Shown here piece after piece: positions 6,694 through 13,855 of a stretch of 20,629 nucleotides of DNA. Numbering within the stretch: position 1 is the first letter of the stretch; the number at the start of each line of letters is the position of its first letter. This DNA comes from PALSA-1006 sp964532405 (GTDB lineage Bacteria; Pseudomonadota; Gammaproteobacteria; Burkholderiales; Gallionellaceae). The notes under the pieces are model-generated. The model searched no databases. It was not told where the DNA came from and was given only the letters and a program-made list of their open reading frames with translations. The position numbers were made by a program, and so were the translations under genes. The stretch lies in assembly GCA_964532405.1 (NCBI GenBank), contig CAZHIC010000038.1:1-20629 (forward strand), read 5' to 3'.

Positions 6694-7817
6694 TCGTGCC
6701 TCAGCGCGGCTGACGGCAACAAGCGCGCCGCTTTAAACGCGGGATAGAAGCCGCCGCAAATACCAAGCAACACCGAAAGACCCAGCACCGCAAAAAAGAA
6801 CGGCATCGAGAAGATCGCGTCGATTTTGCCGCGCATCAATTCAACGTGTTCCAAGCCCCAGGCGATACCGACCCCCATCACAATTCCCGCCACCCCTCCC
6901 GCCAGCGAAAGGATCACCGCTTCGCTGACAATCAATTTCATGATGGTGCTGCGCTGCCAGCCCAGGGCCAGCAATATCCCGATCTCGCGGGTACGTTCAT
7001 TGATGCTCATCAGCATGGTGTTGAACACCACCAGCGCACCGACCAGACCGGCGATGAGAATAGTGGCATTGCTCATCGCCTTGGAAATGCGCACCACCGC
7101 GTTCTTGCTGACCAATTCGCCGGAGGTGATGGCCACGAAACCCGGCATAGTCTGCTTCACCTGCTCCTTGATGTTGCGCAGATCGGCTTCGGTTGCGTCA
7201 GCATCCATTTTGATATTCAGCACATTCACTTTGCCCGGCTTGTCGGTGACCTGCTGCGCCATATCCAGCGTCATCAGCAGGGCCCCATTTTCCACGACCG
7301 CGTTGCTTTCGAAGATGCCCGCCACTTTAAACATCCTGCCTTCGATCTCGACCTGATCGCCAGTCTTTTTATGCAGCATCTCGGCAGCGAGCGCGCCGAC
7401 CACCACCACCGGCTCTTCACGGCTGGCAGGCCATCGCCCGTCGACCAGTTTCAGGTGCTCCCAAAGATAGCTGCCGTAGACCCAGCCGAACACGAAGACC
7501 GGCGGCGCGCCCTCGCTCACGCTCAGCATCTCGCTCAATAGACCGACGACCTCCTTCACATGCGGCAATCCCTTCAGTGCCCGTTGTATTTTTTCCGCGC
7601 GAAACGGCGAAGGCATAGTGTTTTCGCTCGTCATCTTGGTCACAATCAAATCCGTGCCGCGCGCATCGTTGGCCTTTTGCCAGCTCGCCTCGAAACCCCA
7701 TGCAATACTGGTCAGCGCCACCACTGCAGAGATGCCCAATGCGATAGCGGACACCGTCAGACCTGTGCGCGCGGGCCTGCGATACAGATTGTCCAGCGCG
7801 AAGCGCAACAGGTTCAT
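6690..7817 (-). CDS. ABC transporter permease, FtsX/MacB-like
   Basis: A 375-aa inner-membrane protein with the four-helix MacB/FtsX layout. TM1 is at about 17-42 (ARTGLTVSAIALGISAVVAL), followed by a large periplasmic domain (about 45-240) and three helices at about 250-272, 294-325 and 342-362. The coupling motif INERTREIGILLALGW and the end FYPAFKAARLLPSAALRHE are family hallmarks. MacB/LolCE-type transporters use ATP for mechanical work on periplasmic substrates rather than classic translocation. It overlaps its ATPase and the LolA-like gene by 4 bp each. Only one permease is present, so it would be a homodimer, like MacB but without MacB's fused ATPase domain. Confidence 0.93.
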   Translation of the reverse strand: MNLLRFALDNLYRRPARTGLTVSAIALGISAVVALTSIAWGFEASWQKANDARGTDLIVTKMTSENTMPSPFRAEKIQRALKGLPHVKEVVGLLSEMLSVSEGAPPVFVFGWVYGSYLWEHLKLVDGRWPASREEPVVVVGALAAEMLHKKTGDQVEIEGRMFKVAGIFESNAVVENGALLMTLDMAQQVTDKPGKVNVLNIKMDADATEADLRNIKEQVKQTMPGFVAITSGELVSKNAVVRISKAMSNATILIAGLVGALVVFNTMLMSINERTREIGILLALGWQRSTIMKLIVSEAVILSLAGGVAGIVMGVGIAWGLEHVELMRGKIDAIFSMPFFFAVLGLSVLLGICGGFYPAFKAARLLPSAALRHE

Positions 7818-8506
7818 GCGGGCACCCCTTGTTCGATCTTGCCGTCGCGCATGCGGATGATGCGATCCGAGCGCGCGGATACAGCCGCGTCGTGTGTCAC
7901 CATGATCAGCGTCAACCCCTGTTGTTTGACGATGTCCGTCAGGATGTCCAGCACCTGATTCGCATTGGTGCTATCCAGACTTCCGGTCGGTTCATCGGCC
8001 AGAATCATGCGCGGCCGGTTGATCAAGGCGCGCGCGATAGCCACACGCTGCCGCTCTCCCCCGGAAAGCGTTCCCGGAAAGTGCCCGAGCCGATCATGCA
8101 ACCCCAACTGCGTCAGCAACGCCTCGGCGTACGCTTTGTATTCATCGGCAGCACCGTCGCAAGCGATGGTCGGCACGATCACGTTGTCGAGCGCGGAGAG
8201 CGTCGGAATCAAATGAAACGCCTGAAAAATGAAGCCGATGTTTTCGCGGCGAAACAGCGAAGCATCCACTATTTTTGAATAAGGCTGATCGCGAAAAACC
8301 AACTCGCCCGCAGTCGGTGCGTCGAGCGTCCCGATCACGTTCAACAGGCTCGATTTACCCGAGCCGCTGGGGCCGACGATTGCGACGAACTCACCCTCGC
8401 ATACATCCAGATCGACGCCGTTCAACGCCTTGGTCTGACCCTCGTCAAAATGCAGGCTCAACCCCTCGATGTAAAGGATTGGAGGAAGAGAAGAGAGCGC
8501 ATTCAT
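7814..8506 (-). CDS. ABC transporter ATP-binding protein, LolD/MacB-like
   Basis: A 230-aa nucleotide-binding subunit. Walker A GPSGSGKSS is at 45-53, the Q-loop FIFQAFHLIPTLSALDNV at about 93-109, the signature LSGGERQRVAIARAL at 147-161, Walker B RMILADEPTGSLD at 166-178 and the switch histidine in MVTHDA (about 202-207). The ALDNV and LADEPTGSLD wording is typical of the LolD/MacB/FtsE subfamily, fitting the FtsX-type permease that follows with a 4-bp overlap. It is the first gene of the four-gene operon. The region upstream of the ATG has no good ribosome site, but an inverted repeat (8521-8543) lies 15 nt ahead. Confidence 0.95.
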   Translation of the reverse strand: MNALSSLPPILYIEGLSLHFDEGQTKALNGVDLDVCEGEFVAIVGPSGSGKSSLLNVIGTLDAPTAGELVFRDQPYSKIVDASLFRRENIGFIFQAFHLIPTLSALDNVIVPTIACDGAADEYKAYAEALLTQLGLHDRLGHFPGTLSGGERQRVAIARALINRPRMILADEPTGSLDSTNANQVLDILTDIVKQQGLTLIMVTHDAAVSARSDRIIRMRDGKIEQGVPA

Positions 8507-8520
8507 CGGCTAAACATATA

Positions 8521-8543
8521 GTGACAACCGGTTGTTTTGTCAC
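8521..8543. promoter_or_regulatory. Inverted repeat upstream of the ABC operon
   Basis: The arms gtgacaa (8521-8527) and ttgtcac (8537-8543) are exact inverted repeats and enclose the 10-bp palindrome caaccggttg (8525-8534). It lies between the OMP stop (8568) and the ATPase start (8506). It may be an operator or a small terminator for the OMP gene. It lacks a following U-run, so an operator is slightly favoured. Confidence 0.3.
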
Positions 8544-8567
8544 AAGGCGATTTTCAAATCATCCTGT

Positions 8568-9152
8568 TTAGAACAGAATCACCCCGCCAACGTAGGTGTT
8601 GACTGGAGTTTCCGTTTGTAACCCGGCGGAGTCTTTTAGGTTGTATTTGCTGTATCCCGCGCGCAGGCCGATTTTCAGCCTGTTGCCATTTAAGCCGAAT
8701 TCATGCGGCAGCATGTATTGCGCGCCCAAGCCGTATGACGAACCTTTCCAATTGGTTTCAACTTCCGCCGGTGACGGGTTATTCGTCCTTTCCATGCTCG
8801 CGTAGCCCAGACGGATCAAGACAGAAAAATCCTCAGTCATGGGCAAGCCCACTACGGCGGCAAACTCGGGACCCGCCAGCGAGGTGGAAGTATAGGTGCC
8901 GACCCCCAGATAACCCGGCGGCGGCACTAAATATTTGGCTTTGTCGACCAGCGAAGTCATTCCGCCCTCAACAGAAAAAACTGAATTAAACTGATAGCCG
9001 ATCAAGCCGCCAAACGACGGGCTGCTTTCAGCGTTGCTGATATTGGCTGTCTTGCCCAATACGCCGACAAGATACACACCGCTATCATCGGCTGCGCAAG
9101 CTGGGGCAGCAATGGCAGACAACAGTGCAACAGCGCAAAGTTTTTTCTTCAT
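8568..9152 (-). CDS. Small outer-membrane beta-barrel protein
   Basis: A 194-aa protein with a signal peptide (MKKKLCAVALLSAIAAPACA) and alternating hydrophobic strands: GVYLVGVLGKTANI, FGGLIGYQFNSVFSVEGGM, FAAVVGLPMTEDFSVLIRLGYASM, SSYGLGAQYMLP, LKIGLRAGYSKYNL and VNTYVGGVILF. It ends in phenylalanine, the usual C-terminal signal for barrel assembly. Size and strand number suggest an eight-stranded OmpA/OmpW-like barrel. The ATG at 9152 is chosen because a ribosome site (gagga) lies 8 nt upstream and the signal peptide starts there. It lies 61 nt upstream of the ABC operon on the same strand. Function is not evident. Confidence 0.85.
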   Translation of the reverse strand: MKKKLCAVALLSAIAAPACAADDSGVYLVGVLGKTANISNAESSPSFGGLIGYQFNSVFSVEGGMTSLVDKAKYLVPPPGYLGVGTYTSTSLAGPEFAAVVGLPMTEDFSVLIRLGYASMERTNNPSPAEVETNWKGSSYGLGAQYMLPHEFGLNGNRLKIGLRAGYSKYNLKDSAGLQTETPVNTYVGGVILF

Positions 9153-9186
9153 TTTGCATTCCTCATCGTGTCGATGAACAAAAAGC

Positions 9187-9555
9187 CTATCGGATAAGCC
9201 CGTGCGGTGGCAAGCATCTTGTACCCGCGCACTTTCCAAAACCACCAAAATATGCCGTGGATATTTTTCCCACAGAGCGCATTCTAACTCTCATTACGCT
9301 GTTTGGCAATGTGCAAATGTCGCGTTTTACGCTGTTGAAGCGGGCATCGGGAGTGAAGTAGCGGCGATTAACAAAGGAAAGTAAAGCTACCCCAACAAAA
9401 GCTGTGGCGGTGTTTGAAGGCGAAAAAGCGGGAGCGCCATCAATTTCGGGAATGGCAGTAGCTTTTGCAACGGAGCCGCCAAGCGCCCAATAGAAGTGCC
9501 ACAATCCGAGGATTGCGAAAATGGAACTGCCGACAATAGTAAGCGTATTAGTCAT
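9187..9555 (-). pseudogene. DUF3995-like small membrane protein gene, probably degraded
   Basis: The reading frame from ATG 9555 gives 122 aa. The first half (FAILGLWHFYWALGGSVAKATAIPE then ATAFVGVALLSF) fits the start of DUF3995 proteins: helix, HxYWALGG, helix. Near the end, RSVGKISTAYFGGFGK..GTR aligns loosely with the family's RAIGDFRYVGFFK..GTR. The middle hydrophobic helix is missing, and the tail seems to continue in another frame (MLATARAYPIGFLF), so decay is likely. No ribosome site precedes the ATG, as is common for integron cassette genes. It lies directly after the attC-like site. The family call is tentative. Confidence 0.45.
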
Positions 9556-9567
9556 GAGGCCAACGAG

Positions 9568-9628
9568 GTTTATCTGCCGCCACTGCAAGTCGCGGAGTTA
9601 ATACGTTTGGGGAGGGCGGCAGATAAAC
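9568..9628. repeat. 14-bp perfect inverted repeat flanking 33 nt
   Basis: gtttatctgccgcc (9568-9581) and ggcggcagataaac (9615-9628) are exact reverse complements. The right arm abuts the attC-like hairpin. It may be a second recombination or insertion-derived structure; function is unknown. Confidence 0.6.
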
Positions 9629-9688
9629 GCTATTCGTTAAGGGACTGCCGCGCTTTTGCGGCAGTCCCTCTCGAACGCAAGGTTAGGC
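9622..9688 (-). other. attC-like recombination site (possible integron cassette relic)
   Basis: Read on the minus strand: GCCTAAC (R''-like, 9688-9682), a short spacer with GTTCGAG, a perfect 12-bp stem (9640-9651 with 9658-9669, 6-nt loop), then CTTAACGAATAGCGTTTATC. The total of 67 bp and the order R''-spacer-L''-stem-L'-R' resemble class 1 cassette attC sites, for example the ...GTTCAAGC...GCTTAACTCAAGCGTTAGAC layout as I recall it. The R' box (GTTTATC) departs from GTTRRRY, so the site may be dead. It lies just after a cupin gene end and before a DUF3995-like gene, the expected position. Confidence 0.42.
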
Positions 9689-9724
9689 GGAAAACGCCAA
9701 TTCAAACCCCCGCTCGTCACCGCA

Positions 9725-9841
9725 CTATTTTTTTCTTGGGTCATCCGTCGGGTTAACGTAATTGATGGCCCACGGCCCAACACCATGAACCTGAATGATG
9801 GTTTCTTCTTTAGTCCACGCGAAATGATTGGGCGGTTTCAA
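9725..9841 (-). pseudogene. C-terminal fragment of a cupin-domain protein
   Basis: Minus-strand codons 9841-9725 read LKPPNHFAWTKEE then TIIQVHGVGPWAINYVNP and TDDPRKK, ending in TAG. This resembles the end of small cupin proteins (PHFxWxxxETxIQVHGxGPWxIxYVNPxDDPR). The frame closes upstream at a stop near 9877, and no start or N-terminal cupin strands are seen before the diguanylate cyclase gene. It is therefore a truncated remnant of about 39 codons. Together with the attC-like site right after its stop, it suggests a decayed gene cassette. Too short for firm assignment. Confidence 0.5.
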
Positions 9842-9905
9842 GCACCAAGTGCAAAAAGTGCCGCGTGATGTCGCTTAAAGTTAAAAGCGTCTGGCATGAA
9901 CAGCT

Positions 9906-11192
9906 CTACCGGACATTTGAAACCGAGTGACTTGCGCGCCCCGCCATCTTGTCTTGGTACATCGCTTGATCCGCGCATTTGAGCAGATCATGGGCGCTTT
10001 GCCGGTTGCCGTAAAACATGCTGACACCGACACTGGCAGTGATGCGGTGCTCATATTCCTGGAGTTGGTATGGCTGGTTTAGCGCAGTACGGATTTTCTC
10101 CGCAACCAGTTTGGCGGCGGCTTTAACATCTGTACTGCCCAGTGCCTTCAGCACCACCACGAATTCATCACCGCCCAATCGCGCCACGGTGTCGACATCG
10201 CGCACACAGTCCTGCAGCCGTTTGGCGACTTCGATCAACAGCAGGTCCCCGGCATTATGCCCCCTAGTATCGTTGAGAATTTTGAAGTGATCCATATCCA
10301 GAAATATCACCGCACCATGCTGTCTGTTACGCGCGCTGGCGACGAGGGCTTGATTCAGGCGTTCCATCAGCAGGCGGCGGTTGGGCAGGCCGGTGAGCAC
10401 ATCGTAAAAAGCGAGCTGACGGATTTCTTCCTCATCCTGCTTGCGCCCGGTGATATCCGTTCGTATGGCGACATACTGGAACGGCTTACCGTCACTGCCC
10501 ATGTTGGGCACGATGGTGGTGTCCACCCAATACAGATGACCATCCTTGGCGCGATTGCAAATTTCCCCATGCCACACTTTCCCCGATGCAATGGTGCGAT
10601 ATAGGTCATGAAAAAACTCTTTCCGATGGATACCAGATTTAAGCAGACGATGGTTCTGCCCGAGCAACTCAGCGCGCGAATACTGGCTGATGGCGCAGAA
10701 TTTGTCGTTGGCATAAGTGATCGTGCCGCGCACATCGGTAACCGCCACGATCGCGTGCTGATCCAGCGCATATTTCTGGCACTCCAGTTCCTGCAATACT
10801 TGCCTGTGAGTCTGTTCGAGTTGCGCCAGTGCCTCCGCGTTGCGCCGCGCCATGCCCTGATCGAACAATACGACGAGTATCCCGCCGCCGAACCAGAACA
10901 AAGAAATCGATGCAGTCAGCAGCACCATCATCGCCGGGAGATCGCGTGCGTCGGGCGCATAACTCAGACAAATACTACCGGGCTGGATCTGCGTGCCCAG
11001 CATGGCGGTGTAGTGCATGCCGGAAATCGCCAAGCCCAACGTAACACCCCCGGCAATTATCCATACCCATACCCATGCCGAACGCCCGCTGCTCGCGCGC
11101 ATGCGCTGCGCATGAGCAAGTGCCGCAAACGAGCCGATCATCACGACCAGCACGGACACCGCCACCAGCGGGATATTCCAGACAACCGACAT
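9906..11192 (-). CDS. Diguanylate cyclase with short MHYT-type membrane sensor, PAS and GGDEF domains
   Basis: Makes cyclic di-GMP from two GTP. From ATG 11192 (428 aa): membrane region at 1-115 with helices at about 6-27, 41-62 and 83-108 and one MHYT motif (AISGMHYTAML); a PAS domain at about 145-260 (IVAVTDVRGTITYANDKFC ... YVAIRTDITGRK); and GGDEF at about 265-428 with FYDVLTGLPNR, LDMDHFK and ARLGGDEFVVVL. RDVD five residues before GGDEF is an intact product-inhibition I-site. MHYT domains usually carry several repeats and six or seven helices, so this one is a half-size version. Start choice: ATG 11192 has gaagg close upstream; ATG 11237 (15 residues longer) is also possible. Divergent from the HTH gene. 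Confidence 0.9.
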   Translation of the reverse strand: MSVVWNIPLVAVSVLVVMIGSFAALAHAQRMRASSGRSAWVWVWIIAGGVTLGLAISGMHYTAMLGTQIQPGSICLSYAPDARDLPAMMVLLTASISLFWFGGGILVVLFDQGMARRNAEALAQLEQTHRQVLQELECQKYALDQHAIVAVTDVRGTITYANDKFCAISQYSRAELLGQNHRLLKSGIHRKEFFHDLYRTIASGKVWHGEICNRAKDGHLYWVDTTIVPNMGSDGKPFQYVAIRTDITGRKQDEEEIRQLAFYDVLTGLPNRRLLMERLNQALVASARNRQHGAVIFLDMDHFKILNDTRGHNAGDLLLIEVAKRLQDCVRDVDTVARLGGDEFVVVLKALGSTDVKAAAKLVAEKIRTALNQPYQLQEYEHRITASVGVSMFYGNRQSAHDLLKCADQAMYQDKMAGRASHSVSNVR

Positions 11193-11353
11193 TCCGCCTT
11201 CACCCTTTTCTGCGCCGATGCTGGCGCAACTACGCATTGACACCCTATCCGAGTAACTGGGGAACCACAAAACACGCCCGCACACCGTCCAATCCCGTTC
11301 AAGTCCGCGTGTACTTGTATGTATCAGTGCCCGAATGAGCAGTTTGGCGGATG

Positions 11354-11389
11354 TTACTATCGGTAGTTGATAATAACAACTGATAGTAA
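11354..11389. promoter_or_regulatory. Nested inverted repeat in the divergent promoter region (probable operator)
   Basis: ttactatc (11354-11361) pairs with gatagtaa (11382-11389), and inside them agttg (11365-11369) pairs with caact. The arms differ only by a 3-nt insertion. A partial further copy, ggtagttt, occurs at 11400-11407. It lies 25 nt before the HTH ATG and about 160 nt from the cyclase start, an AT-rich stretch suited to autoregulation by the HTH protein. Binding is inferred. Confidence 0.5.
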
Positions 11390-11414
11390 TAATGCCGGTT
11401 GGTAGTTTGAACGC

Positions 11415-11819
11415 ATGAAAATCATCTCTGAAAGGGACGCGTTTAGCCAGCGGCTGGCCAAGGCGCTTAAAGACGCCAAAGTCGATGTCGGCAGCCCGAC
11501 AGTTTTTACCCGCGAGTTCAACCGCCGCTATACCGGCAAACCCGTCAGTACCCATGCAGCAAGAAAATGGTTGATGGGCGAGTCAATTCCAACCCAGGAC
11601 AAGCTGCGGCTGCTCGCCGCGTGGCTCGGGGTTTCTGCGGAATGGTTGCGTTTCGGCGAAGGCGGGAACGCCAGTAAATATATTGCGCAGTCGGAGCGGG
11701 CACACTACAACTCGCCGGATATCGAGTTAATCGGCAACATCAACCTGCTCAACACCGAGCACAAACAGGTGGTCAGGGAGATTGTGCTTACCTTGCTGCG
11801 TCTGGAGCGGAAACGCTAA
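11415..11819 (+). CDS. Small helix-turn-helix transcriptional regulator
   Basis: A 134-aa soluble protein. Residues 8-80 form a lambda-repressor-like HTH: FSQRLAKALKDAKV, then THAARKWLMGESIPTQDKLRLLAAWLGVSAEWLRFGEG, where 'xAxRKWLxGExxPxxxKLxxLAxWLxVxxxWLxxG' is a common pattern in proteobacterial regulators. The C-terminal part (LIGNINLLNTEHKQVVREIVLTLLRLERKR) is a helical segment likely used for dimerisation. There is no receiver or ligand domain. It is divergent from a c-di-GMP cyclase and preceded by a nested inverted repeat that is a good candidate operator. It ends 20 nt from the convergent methyltransferase gene. The ribosome site is weak. Confidence 0.85.
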   Translation: MKIISERDAFSQRLAKALKDAKVDVGSPTVFTREFNRRYTGKPVSTHAARKWLMGESIPTQDKLRLLAAWLGVSAEWLRFGEGGNASKYIAQSERAHYNSPDIELIGNINLLNTEHKQVVREIVLTLLRLERKR

Positions 11820-11839
11820 CTCGCAAGTTCAGCACGGGG

Positions 11840-13042
11840 TTATAGAAAACGCGACTTGTCGCCAGAGGCAAAGCCGCGCAATTGACCCTCGATACCTTTG
11901 CCCAGTGCGATCACTTTAAACAGCTCGCCCATCTCCGCTGGGCTGGTGAGTTTTTGCAGTTGCGCGGAAAGCGGTGCGTAGGCTCGCACATCGTCCGGCG
12001 AGACTTCGCTCAGAAAATCCATCACCCCGTTATTGATTAGGAAATGCGCCTGCGAGGTGTAGCCGAGAAAGTGCGCGCCGTGGTCGATGGCAGCTTCCGC
12101 GACGGCGCTGAAATCGACGTGCGCGGTGATGTCCTGCAAGCCCGGCAAATAGAACGGATCGTCGTGCGCATGATGGCGGTAGTGGCACATCAGCGTACCG
12201 CGCGAACGTTGCGGGTGGTAATACTCGCTCGCACCGAAACCGTAGTCGATGAACAGCAGCGCGCCTTTGTCCATGCGTTCGCACAGGCTGGCGATGAGGC
12301 CGCGCGCGGCGGGAGAAATTTCACTCAGGTAGTCGTCCGGTACGCTGATATTTTGCGCGATGGCAAGCAGTGCCGGATTTTCCGGCAACCTGTCCTGCCA
12401 GAGGAAAGCATCGTCCTGATAGGCTACACCGCGTTCCAGAATTTTTTGTTCCCTCGCCCCTTGGGGGAGAGGGGTTGGGGAGAGGGGAGAGTTTGCAGAT
12501 GTCCAATGCAGCAAATGCACCGGCAGCGCATCTAACACTTCGTTGCCGATGACCGCACCCGAGATGGCATCGGGTAAGGCGTCCAGCCAATGTATGCGGG
12601 CGGCGAGATGCGGCAGCTTCTCATGCAGCAATGCTTGCTGGCGCTCGCGCAGATCGGCGCTCACTTCCAGTATCGAATAGCTTTCCGGCAGCGCGTTGAG
12701 TTTTTCCAGTTCGACGAGAATATCCAATGCCAGTTTGCCGCTGCCCGCACCGAGTTCGAGGATGTGCGGCGTGCTGGCCTGCATCACCTCGACCAGTTGT
12801 CGCGCCAGCGTGCGCCCGAACATGACGGAGAGTTCCGGTGCGGTGATGAAATCGCCCGCCGCGCCGAATTTGCGCGCCCCTGCCGTGTAGTAACCCAGTC
12901 CGGGAGCGTACAACGCCAGCTCCATGAAGCGCGAAAAGGGTATCCAGCCGCCTTGGGCGGCGATGCCGTGGCGGATGAGTGCGCATAGTTGCGCGCTGTG
13001 GGCGAGAGCTTCGGGTGAGGGTGGGGGCAGAGATGGGGTCAT
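11840..13042 (-). CDS. MidA/NDUFAF7-family SAM-dependent methyltransferase
   Basis: A 400-aa cytosolic protein. The N-terminus has the family wording GWIPFSRFMELALYAPGLGYY and GDFITAPELSVMFG. The SAM-binding glycine motif HILELGAGSGKL is at about 93-104, followed by IGNEVLDALPVHLLHW (165-180) and LFIDYGFGASEYYHPQR. The mitochondrial relative NDUFAF7 methylates an arginine of complex I; the bacterial role is less clear. ATG 13042 is chosen because it fits the family start and the upstream frame overlaps the pteridine reductase gene. Residues 181-200 (NSPLSPTPLPQGARE) are an in-frame repeat insertion, listed separately. It is divergent from the pteridine reductase gene with a 45-nt gap. No strong ribosome site is seen. 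Confidence 0.88.
   Translation of the reverse strand: MTPSLPPPSPEALAHSAQLCALIRHGIAAQGGWIPFSRFMELALYAPGLGYYTAGARKFGAAGDFITAPELSVMFGRTLARQLVEVMQASTPHILELGAGSGKLALDILVELEKLNALPESYSILEVSADLRERQQALLHEKLPHLAARIHWLDALPDAISGAVIGNEVLDALPVHLLHWTSANSPLSPTPLPQGAREQKILERGVAYQDDAFLWQDRLPENPALLAIAQNISVPDDYLSEISPAARGLIASLCERMDKGALLFIDYGFGASEYYHPQRSRGTLMCHYRHHAHDDPFYLPGLQDITAHVDFSAVAEAAIDHGAHFLGYTSQAHFLINNGVMDFLSEVSPDDVRAYAPLSAQLQKLTSPAEMGELFKVIALGKGIEGQLRGFASGDKSRFL
12443..12502. repeat. G/C-rich repeat inserted in frame within the MidA-family gene
   Basis: Twenty codons between ALPVHLLHW and ILERGVAYQDD do not fit the family, which normally joins these strands by a short turn. On the plus strand the insert reads ccctcgcccc-ttg-ggggagaggg (12451-12473, one mismatch in a 10-bp stem), followed by ggttggggagagggga. 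Such ccctcgcccc/ggggagagggg units are, as I recall, widespread dispersed repeats in proteobacteria. The frame is open across the insert, giving a Pro/Ser-rich loop. Confidence 0.65.
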
Positions 13043-13049
13043 GGTCAGG

Positions 13050-13055
13050 TATAAT
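13050..13055 (+). promoter_or_regulatory. Putative -10 element for the pteridine reductase-ttcA unit
   Basis: A consensus tataat sits 32 nt before the pteridine reductase ATG in the 45-nt gap between divergent genes. No convincing -35 is seen 17 nt upstream; that DNA lies inside the start of the methyltransferase gene. Confidence 0.35.
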
Positions 13056-13087
13056 CCGCGAGGTGTGGAAGTGTAGTGGAGACGACG

Positions 13088-13828
13088 ATGCAAGGCAAAA
13101 TAGTGCTGGTGACCGGAGGGGCGAAACGCGTGGGTGCGGCAATCTGCCGCCGTTTGCATGCGGCGGGGGCGAACATCGTGATCCACTACCGCAGCTCGCT
13201 GTATGAGGCGCTTGCCCTGCGCGCCGAATTGAACGATCTGCGCGCGAATTCTGCCCACTGTATACAAGCCGATCTGCTCGATATTGCCGCGTTGAAGACG
13301 CTGGTCGAAGAGGCGGTAAAGCACTTCGGACATCTCGATGCGCTGGTGAATAACGCCTCCAGCTTCTATGCCACACCGCTTGCCTTGGTAAATGATGCGC
13401 AATGGCATGACCTGCTCGGCACCAATTTGAAAGCGCCGCTGTTTCTGGCGCAGGCAGCGGCAGAAGAGTTGCGCCGTCGCCACGGCGTGATCGTGAACAT
13501 CGCCGACATACATGCCGAACGCCCGATGCACGGGCATCTGCTGTATAGCGCCGCCAAGGCCGGACTGGTTGCGTTGACTAAGGGGTTAGCACAAGAAATG
13601 GCACCGCAGGTGCGCGTCAACGCCGTCGCACCGGGCGTGATTAGCTGGCCTGAAGGCGATGAGTGGCAGGACGAAGAACGCCGCCGCAAGATCGTGGCGC
13701 ACACCCTGCTCAAGCGCGAAGGCGAACCGGACGACATCGCGCGCACCGTACAGTTTTTAATCGCCGATGCGCCTTACATCACGGGACAGGTTATATCCGT
13801 GGATGGAGGAAGAAGCATCAACCTTTAA
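13088..13828 (+). CDS. Pteridine reductase (short-chain dehydrogenase, FolM/PTR1-like)
   Basis: A 246-aa NADPH-dependent SDR enzyme reducing dihydropterins or folates. The pteridine reductase cofactor motif TGGAKRVG (TGxxxRxG) is at 9-16, with VNNAS at 88-91 and the catalytic YSAAK at 153-157. Asp140 (NIADIHAERP) replaces the usual SDR serine, as in PTR1-type enzymes. The substrate loop VAPGVISWPEGD follows, and the C-terminal GQVISVDGGRSI is typical. ATG 13088 is preferred over GTG 13076 because ggag lies 6-9 nt before it. It precedes ttcA by 27 nt on the same strand, so they are probably co-transcribed. It supports the folate pool, which links loosely to metF and metH. Confidence 0.92.
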   Translation: MQGKIVLVTGGAKRVGAAICRRLHAAGANIVIHYRSSLYEALALRAELNDLRANSAHCIQADLLDIAALKTLVEEAVKHFGHLDALVNNASSFYATPLALVNDAQWHDLLGTNLKAPLFLAQAAAEELRRRHGVIVNIADIHAERPMHGHLLYSAAKAGLVALTKGLAQEMAPQVRVNAVAPGVISWPEGDEWQDEERRRKIVAHTLLKREGEPDDIARTVQFLIADAPYITGQVISVDGGRSINL

Positions 13829-13855
13829 ACCCTAAAGATTTTTAATTTATCCACT

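Noticed and set aside
11193..11555. N-terminal extension of the diguanylate cyclase frame
   Set aside because: Residues before the membrane region show no domain and overlap the HTH gene and its operator; starts at 11192 or 11237 fit better.
13043..13537. N-terminal extension of the MidA-family frame
   Set aside because: It runs antisense through the well-supported pteridine reductase gene, and the family start matches ATG 13042.
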